From: JASFEQ01 sp050124735
Lineage (GTDB): Bacteria; Desulfobacterota; DSM-4660; Desulfatiglandales; HGW-15
Direction: 5' to 3'
Assembly (NCBI GenBank): GCA_050124735.1
Contig: JASFEQ010000034.1
Location: forward strand, 1 to 18,955
DNA length: 18,955 nucleotides
Below the pieces are notes generated by a model. That model saw only the letters and a program-made list of their open reading frames with translations. It had not been told where the DNA came from and searched no databases. The first letter of the stretch is position 1; each line of letters starts with the position of its first letter. Below, one piece after another: positions 1 to 5,849 of this stretch. The position numbers and the translations under genes were made by a program.

Positions 1-735
1 GTAGAGCGCAATCCCTGTGGCCAGAGCGGTATTGATGGATTCAATCCCTGGTTCCATGGGAATTGCCAGAGACGTGGCGTGCCTCAAGCTTTCCGGAAGC
101 CCTGGCCCCTCAAGGCCTGGAAGCAGACCAAAGGTGGAGGGGAACTTGTAGCTGGATATGTTTTTTCCCTTCGGAGAAAGGGTAATCAGTGGGACCCTGG
201 TCTTTTCCAGTTCTCTGATTGAGGGCCCTTCCGACAAGGAGACCCTTAGAATCGTACTGCCTGCGGCCCTGACCGATTTATGGTGAAATGGGTGCGCCGC
301 CTCCTTCAGCATCACCACACGACTCACCCCGAAGGCCGCCGCAGATCTGATCACCGCCCCCACATTTGTGGGATCCTGAAAGGGTACGAACAGGGTGCAT
401 CCAGATGGCCAATCTTTTTCGCTCCATTCAGGAAGGGGGTCTACCCTAATTTGCAAAATGGGTTGATTCGTGCCATGCACATCAATTTCGCGGAAAAGAT
501 CTATGGGGAGCCGATAGATGGTTGTCTGATCAGGCATGCTCTCCTTCGGGACATCCTGCTGATTAATAACGACGAGCCCTACACATCGATCGGGAAAATC
601 TTCCATGGCTTCCCTGACCTGCTTTGGCCCTGAGAGAAAGGCCAATCCATGTTTTTTGATGCCCTGCCCTTTCAAGACTTTCAAAAACGTCCTGAACGTG
701 GGATTTCTTTGGCTTATGATCTCTTTGACTTTCAT
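1..735 (-). CDS. TrmH/SpoU-family RNA 2'-O-ribose methyltransferase, C-terminus cut by window edge
   Basis: Predicted S-adenosylmethionine-dependent methyltransferase acting on a ribose 2'-OH of rRNA or tRNA in the cytoplasm. The minus strand reads open for 245 codons from ATG at 735 to the window edge, with no stop. The first ~115 residues match a substrate-binding N-terminal domain. The SPOUT domain follows: motif 1 FVPFQDPTNVGAVIRSA (Asn124), motif 2 GLEGPGLPESL near residues 203-213, and motif 3 beginning IPMEPGIESIN at 225 with the conserved Asn235. Motif 3 normally lies close to the C-terminus, so only about 10-25 residues are probably missing. A GTG one codon upstream (738) is an alternative start and sits slightly better behind the AGGAAG at about 750. 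The family is clear. The exact target (TrmH, RlmB or another member) cannot be told from sequence. Confidence 0.87.
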   Translation of the reverse strand, partial: MKVKEIISQRNPTFRTFLKVLKGQGIKKHGLAFLSGPKQVREAMEDFPDRCVGLVVINQQDVPKESMPDQTTIYRLPIDLFREIDVHGTNQPILQIRVDPLPEWSEKDWPSGCTLFVPFQDPTNVGAVIRSAAAFGVSRVVMLKEAAHPFHHKSVRAAGSTILRVSLSEGPSIRELEKTRVPLITLSPKGKNISSYKFPSTFGLLPGLEGPGLPESLRHATSLAIPMEPGIESINTALATGIALY

Positions 736-821
736 CACTTTCGCAAAAGCTTCCTACCACTCACAGAAGAGGTGGTTTGAATCCTGACCCTTAGAGGGTC
801 TTCTTTCTCTCTCGCGGACCC

Positions 822-854
822 GCCCGCCGCGCCTGAGCGAGAGCGATGGCGGGC
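822..854. repeat. GC-rich hairpin repeat, copy 1
   Basis: GCCCGCC (822-828) pairs with GGCGGGC (848-854) around an inner stretch containing GCCTGAGCGAG. The same flanks and the same inner phrase occur at 3829-3869, where the loop is several bases longer. It is a dispersed palindromic repeat rather than a gene part. Confidence 0.65.
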
Positions 855-880
855 AGGGCTCTCAGAGGCAGAGAATTTAA

Positions 881-915
881 TTAGACAGGATTGACAGGAT
901 TTCCCGGATCAGGAT
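881..915. repeat. 9-bp-phased ACAGGATT repeat, copy 1
   Basis: The motif ACAGGATT recurs at 9-nt spacing (GACAGGATT, GACAGGATT, then degenerate CCCGGATC and CAGGATGG). The same arrangement lies at 3496-3526, and an inverted form (CCTGTGATCCTGTTAATCC) at 1311-1329. In both islands it directly precedes the cloverleaf-like element. Confidence 0.6.
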
Positions 916-918
916 GGA

Positions 919-1053
919 GATCGCTCAAAAGCGCTTGGAGATGCTTCGCGAGTGGAAATAAGCTAGCTTATTTCCACTCGTGGCAGCCTCTCCAGTGCCT
1001 CGATGAATAATATCGAGGCCTCCCGCACCAATGCGGGAGGCTTTTGAGCGATC
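919..1053. repeat. cloverleaf-like palindromic element, copy A
   Basis: The 135-bp element is closed by a perfect 14-bp outer stem (GATCGCTCAAAAGC at 919-932 with 1040-1053). Inside are three hairpins. The first is a long arm ending in a perfect 32-bp palindrome (949-980) centred on AATAAGCTAGCTT. The second has an 8-bp stem, GCCTCGAT/ATCGAGGC (997-1004 with 1012-1019). The third has a 9-bp stem, CCTCCCGCA/TGCGGGAGG (1019-1027 with 1032-1040). A diverged copy with the same layout lies at 3565-3707. No reading frame runs through it. It could be a non-autonomous mobile repeat, a structured RNA or a cruciform-forming DNA site. Confidence 0.7.
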
Positions 1054-1092
1054 CGTTAATCATTATTTTTCGTGCTTTTCGATTTTCGCCTG

Positions 1093-1134
1093 CCCAGTTG
1101 AATTCTCGCTTCAAGCGAGACTATTCAACCGGGG
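1093..1134. repeat. small palindrome family (CCC-GTTGAAT ... ATTCAAC-GGGG), member 1
   Basis: The outer stem CCC.GTTGAAT (1093-1103) pairs with ATTCAAC.GGG (1123-1133). The inner hairpin TCTCGC/GCGAGA sits around a 5-nt loop. Related members with the same outer-stem/inner-hairpin plan are at 1334-1374 and 10743-10792. The 10743 member shows the same TCTCGC/GCGAGA inner hairpin. Confidence 0.6.
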
Positions 1135-1333
1135 TGCTTTCGTGATTCGAAGAACTTTGAGTCCTCTGAGCTCTCTGCGAGAGGAAGTATTATCCGTGAA
1201 ATCTGCGTAATCTGTGGATCAAAATCCGTGTCTAGGAAATATTCAAGCAACCAATATACTCCGGTGTTGCTGAGCCTTTCATGCCCTCTGCTCTTTTAAC
1301 TTTTTAAATCCCTGTGATCCTGTTAATCCCCTG

Positions 1334-1374
1334 CCCCGTGAAATTGGTGCTGTAGCGGCACTATTTCACTGGGG
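1334..1374. repeat. small palindrome family, member 2
   Basis: CCCCGTGAAAT (1334-1344) pairs with ATTTCAC.GGGG (1363-1374, one bulge), and an inner GTGC/GCAC hairpin lies between. The 3' part, CTATT(T)CA(A)C.GGGGTG, is shared with member 1 at 1093-1134, while stem bases differ on both sides. Confidence 0.6.
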
Positions 1375-1532
1375 TGTCTAACAATTCTTAGACTTCTCTC
1401 AGTGCACTCTGCTTGGCGCGCCAGCTTGTCCCGCGCAGTGTCACAGGGAGCTTCAGCGGGGGTCTTTTCATTGGCAGGTCATCACAATCCATGGATTGAT
1501 CGTGATGGGAAACGGAAGATTATATATTCCTT

Positions 1533-1649
1533 TTAACTCTCTTGTTTTTGGGCGAGTTTTTCTCTAATTTTCTTTTTTAGTCTCTTCTTCCTTCGTCGGC
1601 GCCTACGATCTATCTCTCGACGTCGCTCAATCTTCTTATGTCTCGCCAT
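1533..1649 (-). CDS. 38-residue arginine/lysine-rich small protein
   Basis: Short minus-strand frame of 38 codons from ATG 1649 to TAA 1533. It begins MARHKKIERRREIDRRRRRR and continues with a lysine-rich helix ending KLAQKQES. A perfect AGGAGG (1661-1666) lies 11 nt upstream of the ATG, the strongest Shine-Dalgarno near any start in this window apart from purL's. About 60% of residues are Arg or Lys and there is no cysteine or hydrophobic segment, so it should be a nucleic-acid-binding or ribosome-associated peptide. I do not recognise the family with certainty. Short basic proteins of this style (for example the DUF6800-like type, from memory) are unannotated or hypothetical. A TTGACA (1740-1745) lies upstream with a poor -10. 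Chance occurrence is possible but unlikely given the RBS. Confidence 0.65.
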   Translation of the reverse strand: MARHKKIERRREIDRRRRRRKKRLKKKIREKLAQKQES

Positions 1650-1716
1650 AAATGTTTAGGCCTCCTAATTTTTCCTTTATATCACTGGCAGTGTGTCAGG
1701 ATCCATAAAAACCGGT

Positions 1717-1745
1717 ATCCTCTATCCAGAAGACAAAATTGTCAA
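1717..1745 (-). promoter_or_regulatory. possible promoter of the small basic protein
   Basis: A perfect -35 TTGACA is read on the minus strand (1740-1745). At 17-nt spacing the -10 is only GAGGAT (1717-1722), so the call rests mostly on the -35. The -35 overlaps a GACAA-AA-TTGTC inverted repeat (about 1732-1743), which could be an operator. Confidence 0.3.
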
Positions 1746-1835
1746 ACCTCACCATTAATTAACGGAAGCTCATCCCTTAGTCAACGGTAAAATCCATGGT
1801 CCCAAGGTTTGAGCCCCTTAGAATGCTAAAATGCC

Positions 1836-2249
1836 CTACCCTTTCATTTTGAGTTTCTCTAGGTAGGTCTTTAGCTTTGCCACATCCTTTTGGTCATAAA
1901 AAATAAGAAAGAGCTGAATGAATCTTCTTTGAAGGTTCTTGTCCTGAATGGCTTCGGCGACGGATAATCTCTGTCCTACGTCATAGAATTCCTTCAACTT
2001 CAGGAACAAATCTGAGACCATGCCCTCTTCATCACTATGGAGACGTTGTTTTTGAGAAAGCACCGCAAGAAGCGCAGAAAGGGGCCTAAAGTAGGCATCC
2101 ATGAGTTGGTAGTTGTAATAAAAGGAGGCCCTTTCAGACTTGTACTTCCGGGGAGCAAATTTCTCAATGCGCTTGATCTGTTCACTCATCTGATCCAGTT
2201 CAGCGCTCTTTTTCTCTCCTCTCCTGCCTGAAAAGATGTCCCATTTCAC
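1836..2249 (-). CDS. hypothetical helical protein, 137 aa
   Basis: Unrecognised cytoplasmic protein. The start is GTG at 2249, chosen because GGGAGGG lies 8 nt upstream (about 2258-2265). No signal peptide, membrane segment or metal motif is visible. The N-terminal ~45 residues are charged and helical (GEKKSAELDQMSEQIKRIEK). The middle has aromatic and hydrophobic runs (FYYNYQLMDAYFRPLSALLAVL), and the C-terminus is a Lys-rich helix (KLKTYLEKLKMKG). The overall character suggests an all-alpha, possibly coiled-coil or partner-binding fold. It is transcribed divergently from the spermidine synthase gene with about 220 bp between starts, and a TTGACA-type promoter lies in that gap. Function is unknown. 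Codon use and the good RBS make it a likely real gene. Confidence 0.7.
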   Translation of the reverse strand: MKWDIFSGRRGEKKSAELDQMSEQIKRIEKFAPRKYKSERASFYYNYQLMDAYFRPLSALLAVLSQKQRLHSDEEGMVSDLFLKLKEFYDVGQRLSVAEAIQDKNLQRRFIQLFLIFYDQKDVAKLKTYLEKLKMKG

Positions 2250-2331
2250 GGGCCATTCCCTCCCTAGCCATTGCTTTATTGAGCCAGTTCGCGCGGGTTC
2301 ACTCAGGATAGAGCAAACTTCCCATTGATGG

Positions 2332-2361
2332 ATGATCCTCCATTAAACACTAACCTGTCAA
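2332..2361 (-). promoter_or_regulatory. candidate sigma70 promoter for the 137-aa gene
   Basis: On the minus strand, TTGACA (2356-2361) is followed after 18 nt by GATCAT (2332-2337). The -35 lies inside one arm of an 8-bp inverted repeat, CCCATTGA/TCAATGGG (2321-2328 with 2358-2365). The predicted leader is about 75 nt. Confidence 0.4.
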
Positions 2362-2401
2362 TGGGATTCCTTAGAGGGATTTTCTTGAGAGCAGTTTCAT
2401 G

Positions 2402-2430
2402 TTGACCTCCTGGGGAACATCTCGTATATT
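2402..2430 (+). promoter_or_regulatory. sigma70-type promoter of spermidine synthase
   Basis: TTGACC (2402-2407), a 17-nt spacer, then TATATT (2425-2430). Transcription should begin near 2437, giving a leader of about 37 nt to the ATG at 2474. This placement decides the start codon, since the in-frame ATG at 2399 would lie upstream of the promoter. Confidence 0.6.
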
Positions 2431-2473
2431 CTCCGAGAAATTAAAGGCTTATCCAATTTCCGAAGGTGACGTT

Positions 2474-3379
2474 ATGACAGATGTGAAAGAAAAAGAGATC
2501 GGCCTGGTGGATTTTGATCCTCAAAAGGATCAGGTCATAGATTTATGGTATCAGGATGCCATCGAGTTTGGTCACGGGATAAGCTTACGGATAAAGATAA
2601 AGAATGTGCTCTACAATGCACGTTCTCCATACCAGGAAATCACCGTCATGGAGACCGAGAAACTGGGAAGGATGCTGGTTATTGACGGGATCACCATGCT
2701 GACCGAATGGGACGAGTATGCCTACCATGAAATGATCACTCACGTCCCACTCCTTGTCCATCCCAAACCTTCCAGGATATTGATTATTGGAGGTGGGGAC
2801 GGGGGTACTGCCCGCGAGGTGATTAAACATCCAAGTGTAGAGTTGGTCCACGTATGTGAATTGGACGAAGAGGTGGTCAATGCCTGCCGAAAATATCTGC
2901 CCTCCCTTGCCTCTTCTTTTGACGATCCAAGGGTAAAGATCTTTTACGAGGACGGAGCCAAATTTATCAGCAAGCACCCCGAATCCTACGATATCATTAT
3001 TGTGGATTCAACGGATCCCCTGGGTCCAGGGCAAATCCTGTTTCAGGAGCCCTTTTATGCAAGCATGAAAAAGGCCCTGACAAAAGAGGGGATTGCGGTG
3101 ACCCAGTGCGAATCCTTCTTCCTCCATCAGCATGTGATTCACGGGGTCTTCTCCTTTGCCCGACATCTATTTCCCAAACTGGGTTACTATAGTAGCTTAG
3201 TCCCCACGTATCCGAGTGGCGTGATTGGCTTTTTCTTCTGTTCTCTTAAAAGGGATCCCATTGAGAACATTGCGGAGGAGAGGGTCAGCGCGCTGCAAGG
3301 CCTAAGGTATTACACCCCCCAAGTTCATCGCGCCGCCTTCACCTTACCCCGCTTTGCTGCGGACCTCTTAAGGCCCTGA
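2474..3379 (+). CDS. speE: spermidine synthase (polyamine aminopropyltransferase)
   Basis: Transfers an aminopropyl group from decarboxylated S-adenosylmethionine to putrescine (or a related diamine) to make spermidine; cytoplasmic. I choose ATG 2474 (301 aa), preceded by GAAGGTGA, over the in-frame ATG at 2399, because a promoter lies between them; 301 residues also suits the family. The N-terminal beta domain contains SPYQEI (51-56), which includes the family's substrate-contacting Gln. The Rossmann-type domain has the nucleotide loop GGGDGG (106-111), acidic residues in CELDEEVV (128-135), the catalytic-loop motif DSTDPLGPG (178-186), and a later PTYPSG. No speD or speA/B gene is adjacent, so the substrate route is not shown here. 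A triamine or agmatine substrate cannot be excluded. Confidence 0.92.
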   Translation: MTDVKEKEIGLVDFDPQKDQVIDLWYQDAIEFGHGISLRIKIKNVLYNARSPYQEITVMETEKLGRMLVIDGITMLTEWDEYAYHEMITHVPLLVHPKPSRILIIGGGDGGTAREVIKHPSVELVHVCELDEEVVNACRKYLPSLASSFDDPRVKIFYEDGAKFISKHPESYDIIIVDSTDPLGPGQILFQEPFYASMKKALTKEGIAVTQCESFFLHQHVIHGVFSFARHLFPKLGYYSSLVPTYPSGVIGFFFCSLKRDPIENIAEERVSALQGLRYYTPQVHRAAFTLPRFAADLLRP

Positions 3380-3495
3380 AAAGGTCTCTCTGTATCTCTC
3401 ACCCCTGTACGATGCATCTCACTTATGGGGCATGACTCACAGGGAAAACAAAAATATTTGAATCACGAAAGCACGAAAATAAGAAAACACCAAAT

Positions 3496-3526
3496 TTAGA
3501 CAGGATTAACAGGATTTCACGGATTA
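3496..3526. repeat. 9-bp-phased ACAGGATT repeat, copy 2
   Basis: GACAGGATT, AACAGGATT and TCACGGATT succeed each other at 9-nt spacing. It is the counterpart of 881-915 and sits the same way, just before a cloverleaf-like element. Confidence 0.6.
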
Positions 3527-3564
3527 AAAAGATTCCACAGACAATCTATAGCAAATGCATTAAA

Positions 3565-3707
3565 GATCGCTCATAAGTGGCTTGAAGAAGCTGCCACGGA
3601 TTACAAATAAGCTAGCTTGTTTGTTATCCGTGAAGCTTTTCAAGCGCCTTGTTGTGCGTCATCAAGGCCTCCCTGCACACAAGTGCGCGGGGAGCTTCTG
3701 AGCGATC
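3565..3707. repeat. cloverleaf-like palindromic element, copy B
   Basis: The outer stem GATCGCTCA (3565-3573) pairs with TGAGCGATC (3699-3707). The long arm pairs GCTTGAAGAAGCT-type sequence (about 3580-3592) with 3634-3645. It ends in a near-perfect palindrome with 19-nt arms (3596-3614 with 3615-3633, one mismatch and one G-T) around the same AATAAGCTAGCTT core as copy A. The second hairpin is GCCTTG/CAAGGC (3646-3651 with 3663-3668). The third pairs CTCCC and GCAC with GTGC and GGGAG (3670-3694). Stem bases differ from copy A mostly in pairs, for example C-G replaced by T-A at the fifth pair of hairpin 2. Confidence 0.7.
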
Positions 3708-3828
3708 ATCCATCCTCTTTTATTTATCCCTGAAATCTGCGTGTTTCGCGAAGCGGAACCCGCGTCCAATATCATTCTCCGCGCACTCTGCTTGCCCCGC
3801 CGTAGCCTTGGCGAAGGGGAACGGGCCC

Positions 3829-3869
3829 GCCCGCCTCGCCTGAGCGAGCTCAGTCTCGCGATGGCGGGC
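3829..3869. repeat. GC-rich hairpin repeat, copy 2
   Basis: GCCCGCC (3829-3835) pairs with GGCGGGC (3863-3869), with inner TGAGC/GCTCA. It matches copy 1 at 822-854 through CCCGCCCGCC, GCCTGAGCGAG and GCGATGGCGGGCAGG, and carries about 10 extra bases in the loop. Confidence 0.65.
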
Positions 3870-3976
3870 AGGCGAGAGAAAACGTTCTGGCATTTATTTT
3901 ACTAGCAGAGCTTAACTATACGACAAGCACAGCTGCTGTTTTTTAGGAATTGCTAGAAGCTAGTAGATCCTTAATT

Positions 3977-4813
3977 CTAGGACTCCAAAGAACGAGCTGA
4001 TGTCTTGACAGAGCCTCCCAGGGACTCAACTCCCAGGGAGACAAAAAAGGCGAGTGCAGCCACCATAATGATCGTGGCTCCAGAGCTAAGATTATAGCTA
4101 AAGGAGAGCCAGAGCCCTGTTATGGTAAAAAACATGCCAAGCAGCGATGAGAGGAGCATCATTTTACCAAGAGATCTGGTGTACTTCTCCGCTATATAGG
4201 GGGGAATGGAGATAAGGGCGATCACCAGTATAAGGCCAACGACCCGGATGACCATGACCACAGAAAGGGCTATCAGCCCCAACAGCACAAAATAGAGGGT
4301 CTTCACAGGAATGCCTACGACAAATGAAAATTCCTCGTCATAAGACATGGCGAGAAATTCTTTGTAGAAAACCAAGACGACCAGAAAGGTCACCAGGTCA
4401 AGGGATACCATGAACCAGATATCGCTCCCGCCCACTGTCAGGATGCTTCCAAATAGATAGCTCATTAGATCCACATTATAACCTGGCGTGAGGTCTATGA
4501 GGATGATGCCGATAGCCATTCCCACCGCCCACATGACGCCAATGATGGCATCTACCCTCTCTCTACTTTTCAGGCTGGCAACACCCATGATCATGGAGGA
4601 AAGAAAAGAAAATATGGCGGCACCCAGCGCAGGCGGAATTCCTGTGTAAAAGGCGATTCCTATGCCCCCGTAGGCTGCATGGGCGATCCCACCCGAGATG
4701 AAGACGATACGGTTCACAACGACCAGAGAGCCAATGATACCGCAACTCACGCTGACCAGTAACCCCGCCAGTAAGGCATTTCTCATGAACTCGAAATGAA
4801 GCGCATCCCACAT
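3977..4813 (-). CDS. metal ABC transporter permease (ZnuB/ABC-3 family)
   Basis: Inner-membrane permease of an ABC importer for divalent metal (zinc, manganese or iron). I choose ATG 4813 (278 aa, starting MWDALHFEFMRNALLAG) because GAGGAGGAG ends 4 nt upstream; a longer reading to 4864 would lack this. About eight hydrophobic segments are visible. Family features include GGIAHAAYGGIGIA near residues 45-58, GYNVDLMSYLFGSIL in the middle, and VVGLILVIALISIPPYIAE near residues 190-208, the coupling region of ABC-3 permeases. The ATPase gene ends one base before this start and its last codons supply the ribosome binding site, so the two are translationally coupled. Metal specificity cannot be read from the permease. 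Confidence 0.9.
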   Translation of the reverse strand: MWDALHFEFMRNALLAGLLVSVSCGIIGSLVVVNRIVFISGGIAHAAYGGIGIAFYTGIPPALGAAIFSFLSSMIMGVASLKSRERVDAIIGVMWAVGMAIGIILIDLTPGYNVDLMSYLFGSILTVGGSDIWFMVSLDLVTFLVVLVFYKEFLAMSYDEEFSFVVGIPVKTLYFVLLGLIALSVVMVIRVVGLILVIALISIPPYIAEKYTRSLGKMMLLSSLLGMFFTITGLWLSFSYNLSSGATIIMVAALAFFVSLGVESLGGSVKTSARSLES

Positions 4814-4814
4814 G

Positions 4815-5576
4815 TTACTCCTCCTCGTGGGTGGGCAGCACCCTATGGGGCAGACCGTGGGCAATCAAATCCACTGGACACTGATAGGCCATATCCAGCA
4901 TATCTTGCGAAATGTGTCCGTCCGGGTGGAAAATAAATTGCTTGTTCACACATGCTATGGATTTCATATGGCTTGACACGATTCCAATGTCGTGGGTAAT
5001 GACCACAATGGTCACTTCCTTATTCAGCTCTCTGAGGAAATCATAGAGATCTGTCTCAAATTCAGGATCAACGCTCGTGGTGGGTTCATCCAGAAACAGG
5101 ATCTCGGGGTCCGTTGCCAGCGCTCTTGCAATAAAGACTCTCTGTCTCTGTCCCCCGGAAAGTTTACCTATTGGGCTGTAACGATAATCCCACATGCCCA
5201 CCTTCTGCAAAATATCACTCACTTTTTCCCGGTCTCTTCTGGAATATCTCTTGCCCATTCGAGACATGGTCAATCGACCCATGAGGGCCACATCCAAAAC
5301 GGAAATGGGGAAGCTACGATTGAAATCGGTGCTCTGTGGCACGTATCCCACCCTGTGACTTGCGTCGTGGGGCGCCTGTCCCAGAATCCGAACCCGACCC
5401 CTGTTTGGCTTTAATATGCCCAACATGAGCTTCAGGAGAGTAGTCTTACCCCCGCCGTTGGGACCAATGATCCCGAGGAATTCCCCTTGTTCCAGGGCAA
5501 GACTCACATTCTGGAGAATCGTGGCTCTCTCGTAAGCGAACCATACATCCTCTAATTCTATGGCATAAGGCTTCAT
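4815..5576 (-). CDS. metal ABC transporter ATP-binding protein (ZnuC family)
   Basis: ATPase that powers the permease encoded 1 nt downstream; it acts at the cytoplasmic face of the inner membrane. Its 253 residues contain all nucleotide-binding elements: Walker A GPNGGGKT (38-45), Q-loop Gln81 in YVPQST, signature LSGGQ (139-143), Walker B ILFLDEP (159-165) with D-loop SVD, and switch His195 in VITHD. The start has AGGGG about 7 nt upstream. Sequence and the pairing with an ABC-3 permease place it in the zinc/manganese/iron group. A periplasmic binding-protein gene would be expected beside it but none is present. Upstream lie a 270-bp repeat-rich gap and valS, so it may be read from the valS transcript or from a promoter I cannot identify. 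Confidence 0.9.
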   Translation of the reverse strand: MKPYAIELEDVWFAYERATILQNVSLALEQGEFLGIIGPNGGGKTTLLKLMLGILKPNRGRVRILGQAPHDASHRVGYVPQSTDFNRSFPISVLDVALMGRLTMSRMGKRYSRRDREKVSDILQKVGMWDYRYSPIGKLSGGQRQRVFIARALATDPEILFLDEPTTSVDPEFETDLYDFLRELNKEVTIVVITHDIGIVSSHMKSIACVNKQFIFHPDGHISQDMLDMAYQCPVDLIAHGLPHRVLPTHEEE

Positions 5577-5633
5577 GACCAGCCCCTATGTGTCCTCTGA
5601 TTTCCTCTTGCCTTTGAATAAATCAGTCCAACC

Positions 5634-5830
5634 CAGCTCCGTGAAGCTAGCGCGGGCTTTTCATCACTCGCCTTCGCACGGATGCCCCGCAGCTTACCGC
5701 GGGCTGGAAGCAAAAGGCGACCGCGCCGAAGCCCTGGCGCCCGTCCTCCGCAGTAGCCTGCTACGGAGGATGGAAAGGCGGGTGCTACGCTACGGCGCAG
5801 TTCCGCACGGCTTTCCATCCTCCATAGCCC
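5634..5830. repeat. GC-rich palindromic repeat between valS and the ABC transporter
   Basis: The 5577-5849 gap is much more GC-rich than its flanks and holds nested inverted repeats. GGAGGATGGAAAGGC (5765-5779) pairs with GGCTTTCCATCCTCC (5809-5823), with one mismatch over 15 bp. A second hairpin pairs TCCTCC and GTAGC (5744-5757) with GCTAC and GGAGGA (5760-5770). The two share GGAGGA and so are mutually exclusive. Frames crossing this region have repeat-like, low-quality translations and are not called as genes. Confidence 0.5.
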
Positions 5831-5849
5831 CGCAAACGGGATCTCCGCT

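Larger units (their letters stand above)
736..1532. other. gene-free repeat island A (about 800 bp)
   Basis: I find no credible coding sequence here. The stretch is a mosaic of short palindromes and dispersed-repeat fragments. In order: a GACCC/GGGTC hairpin (786-800); a GC-rich hairpin (822-854); 9-bp-phased ACAGGATT repeats (881-915); a cloverleaf-like element (919-1053); two related small palindromes (1093-1134 and 1334-1374); a segment with the phrase TGAAATCTGCGT (1191-1220); an inverted ACAGGATT-type copy (1305-1330); a CACTCTGCTTG phrase near 1405; and a palindrome AATCCATGGATT (1486-1497) flanked by CATCAC/GTGATG. Several modules recur in the island at 3380-3976. Confidence 0.75.
3380..3976. 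other. gene-free repeat island B (about 600 bp)
   Basis: No credible gene between spermidine synthase and the permease stop. Modules in order: an AATCACGAAAGCACGAAA phrase (3461-3478); phased ACAGGATT repeats (3496-3526); the second cloverleaf-like element (3565-3707); a CCCTGAAATCTGCGT phrase (3728-3742); a CACTCTGCTTG phrase (3784-3794); and the GC-rich hairpin (3829-3869). All have counterparts in island A (736-1532), some inverted. From 3880 to 3976 I see only AT-rich sequence with small palindromes and no convincing terminator for the permease gene. Confidence 0.7.

Noticed and set aside
280..633. 117-codon plus-strand frame near the left edge
   Set aside because: It is antisense to the TrmH/SpoU methyltransferase, whose motifs 1-3 read continuously on the other strand.
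1..735. Suspicion that the methyltransferase was frameshifted, since no complete minus-strand frame ends in this area
   Set aside because: Reading codon by codon from 735 to 1 gives 245 uninterrupted codons. The frame is merely cut by the window edge.
881..915. Short ACAGGATT direct repeats as a possible CRISPR remnant or iteron cluster
   Set aside because: The period is only 9 bp, there are two or three units, and no spacer-length gaps. The same phrase is dispersed at 3496 and, inverted, at 1311, so it is an interspersed repeat.
3936..3958. T-run after a small GCTG palindrome as a terminator
   Set aside because: The stem is only four to five base pairs, and the T-run is on the plus strand, far from any plus-strand gene end.
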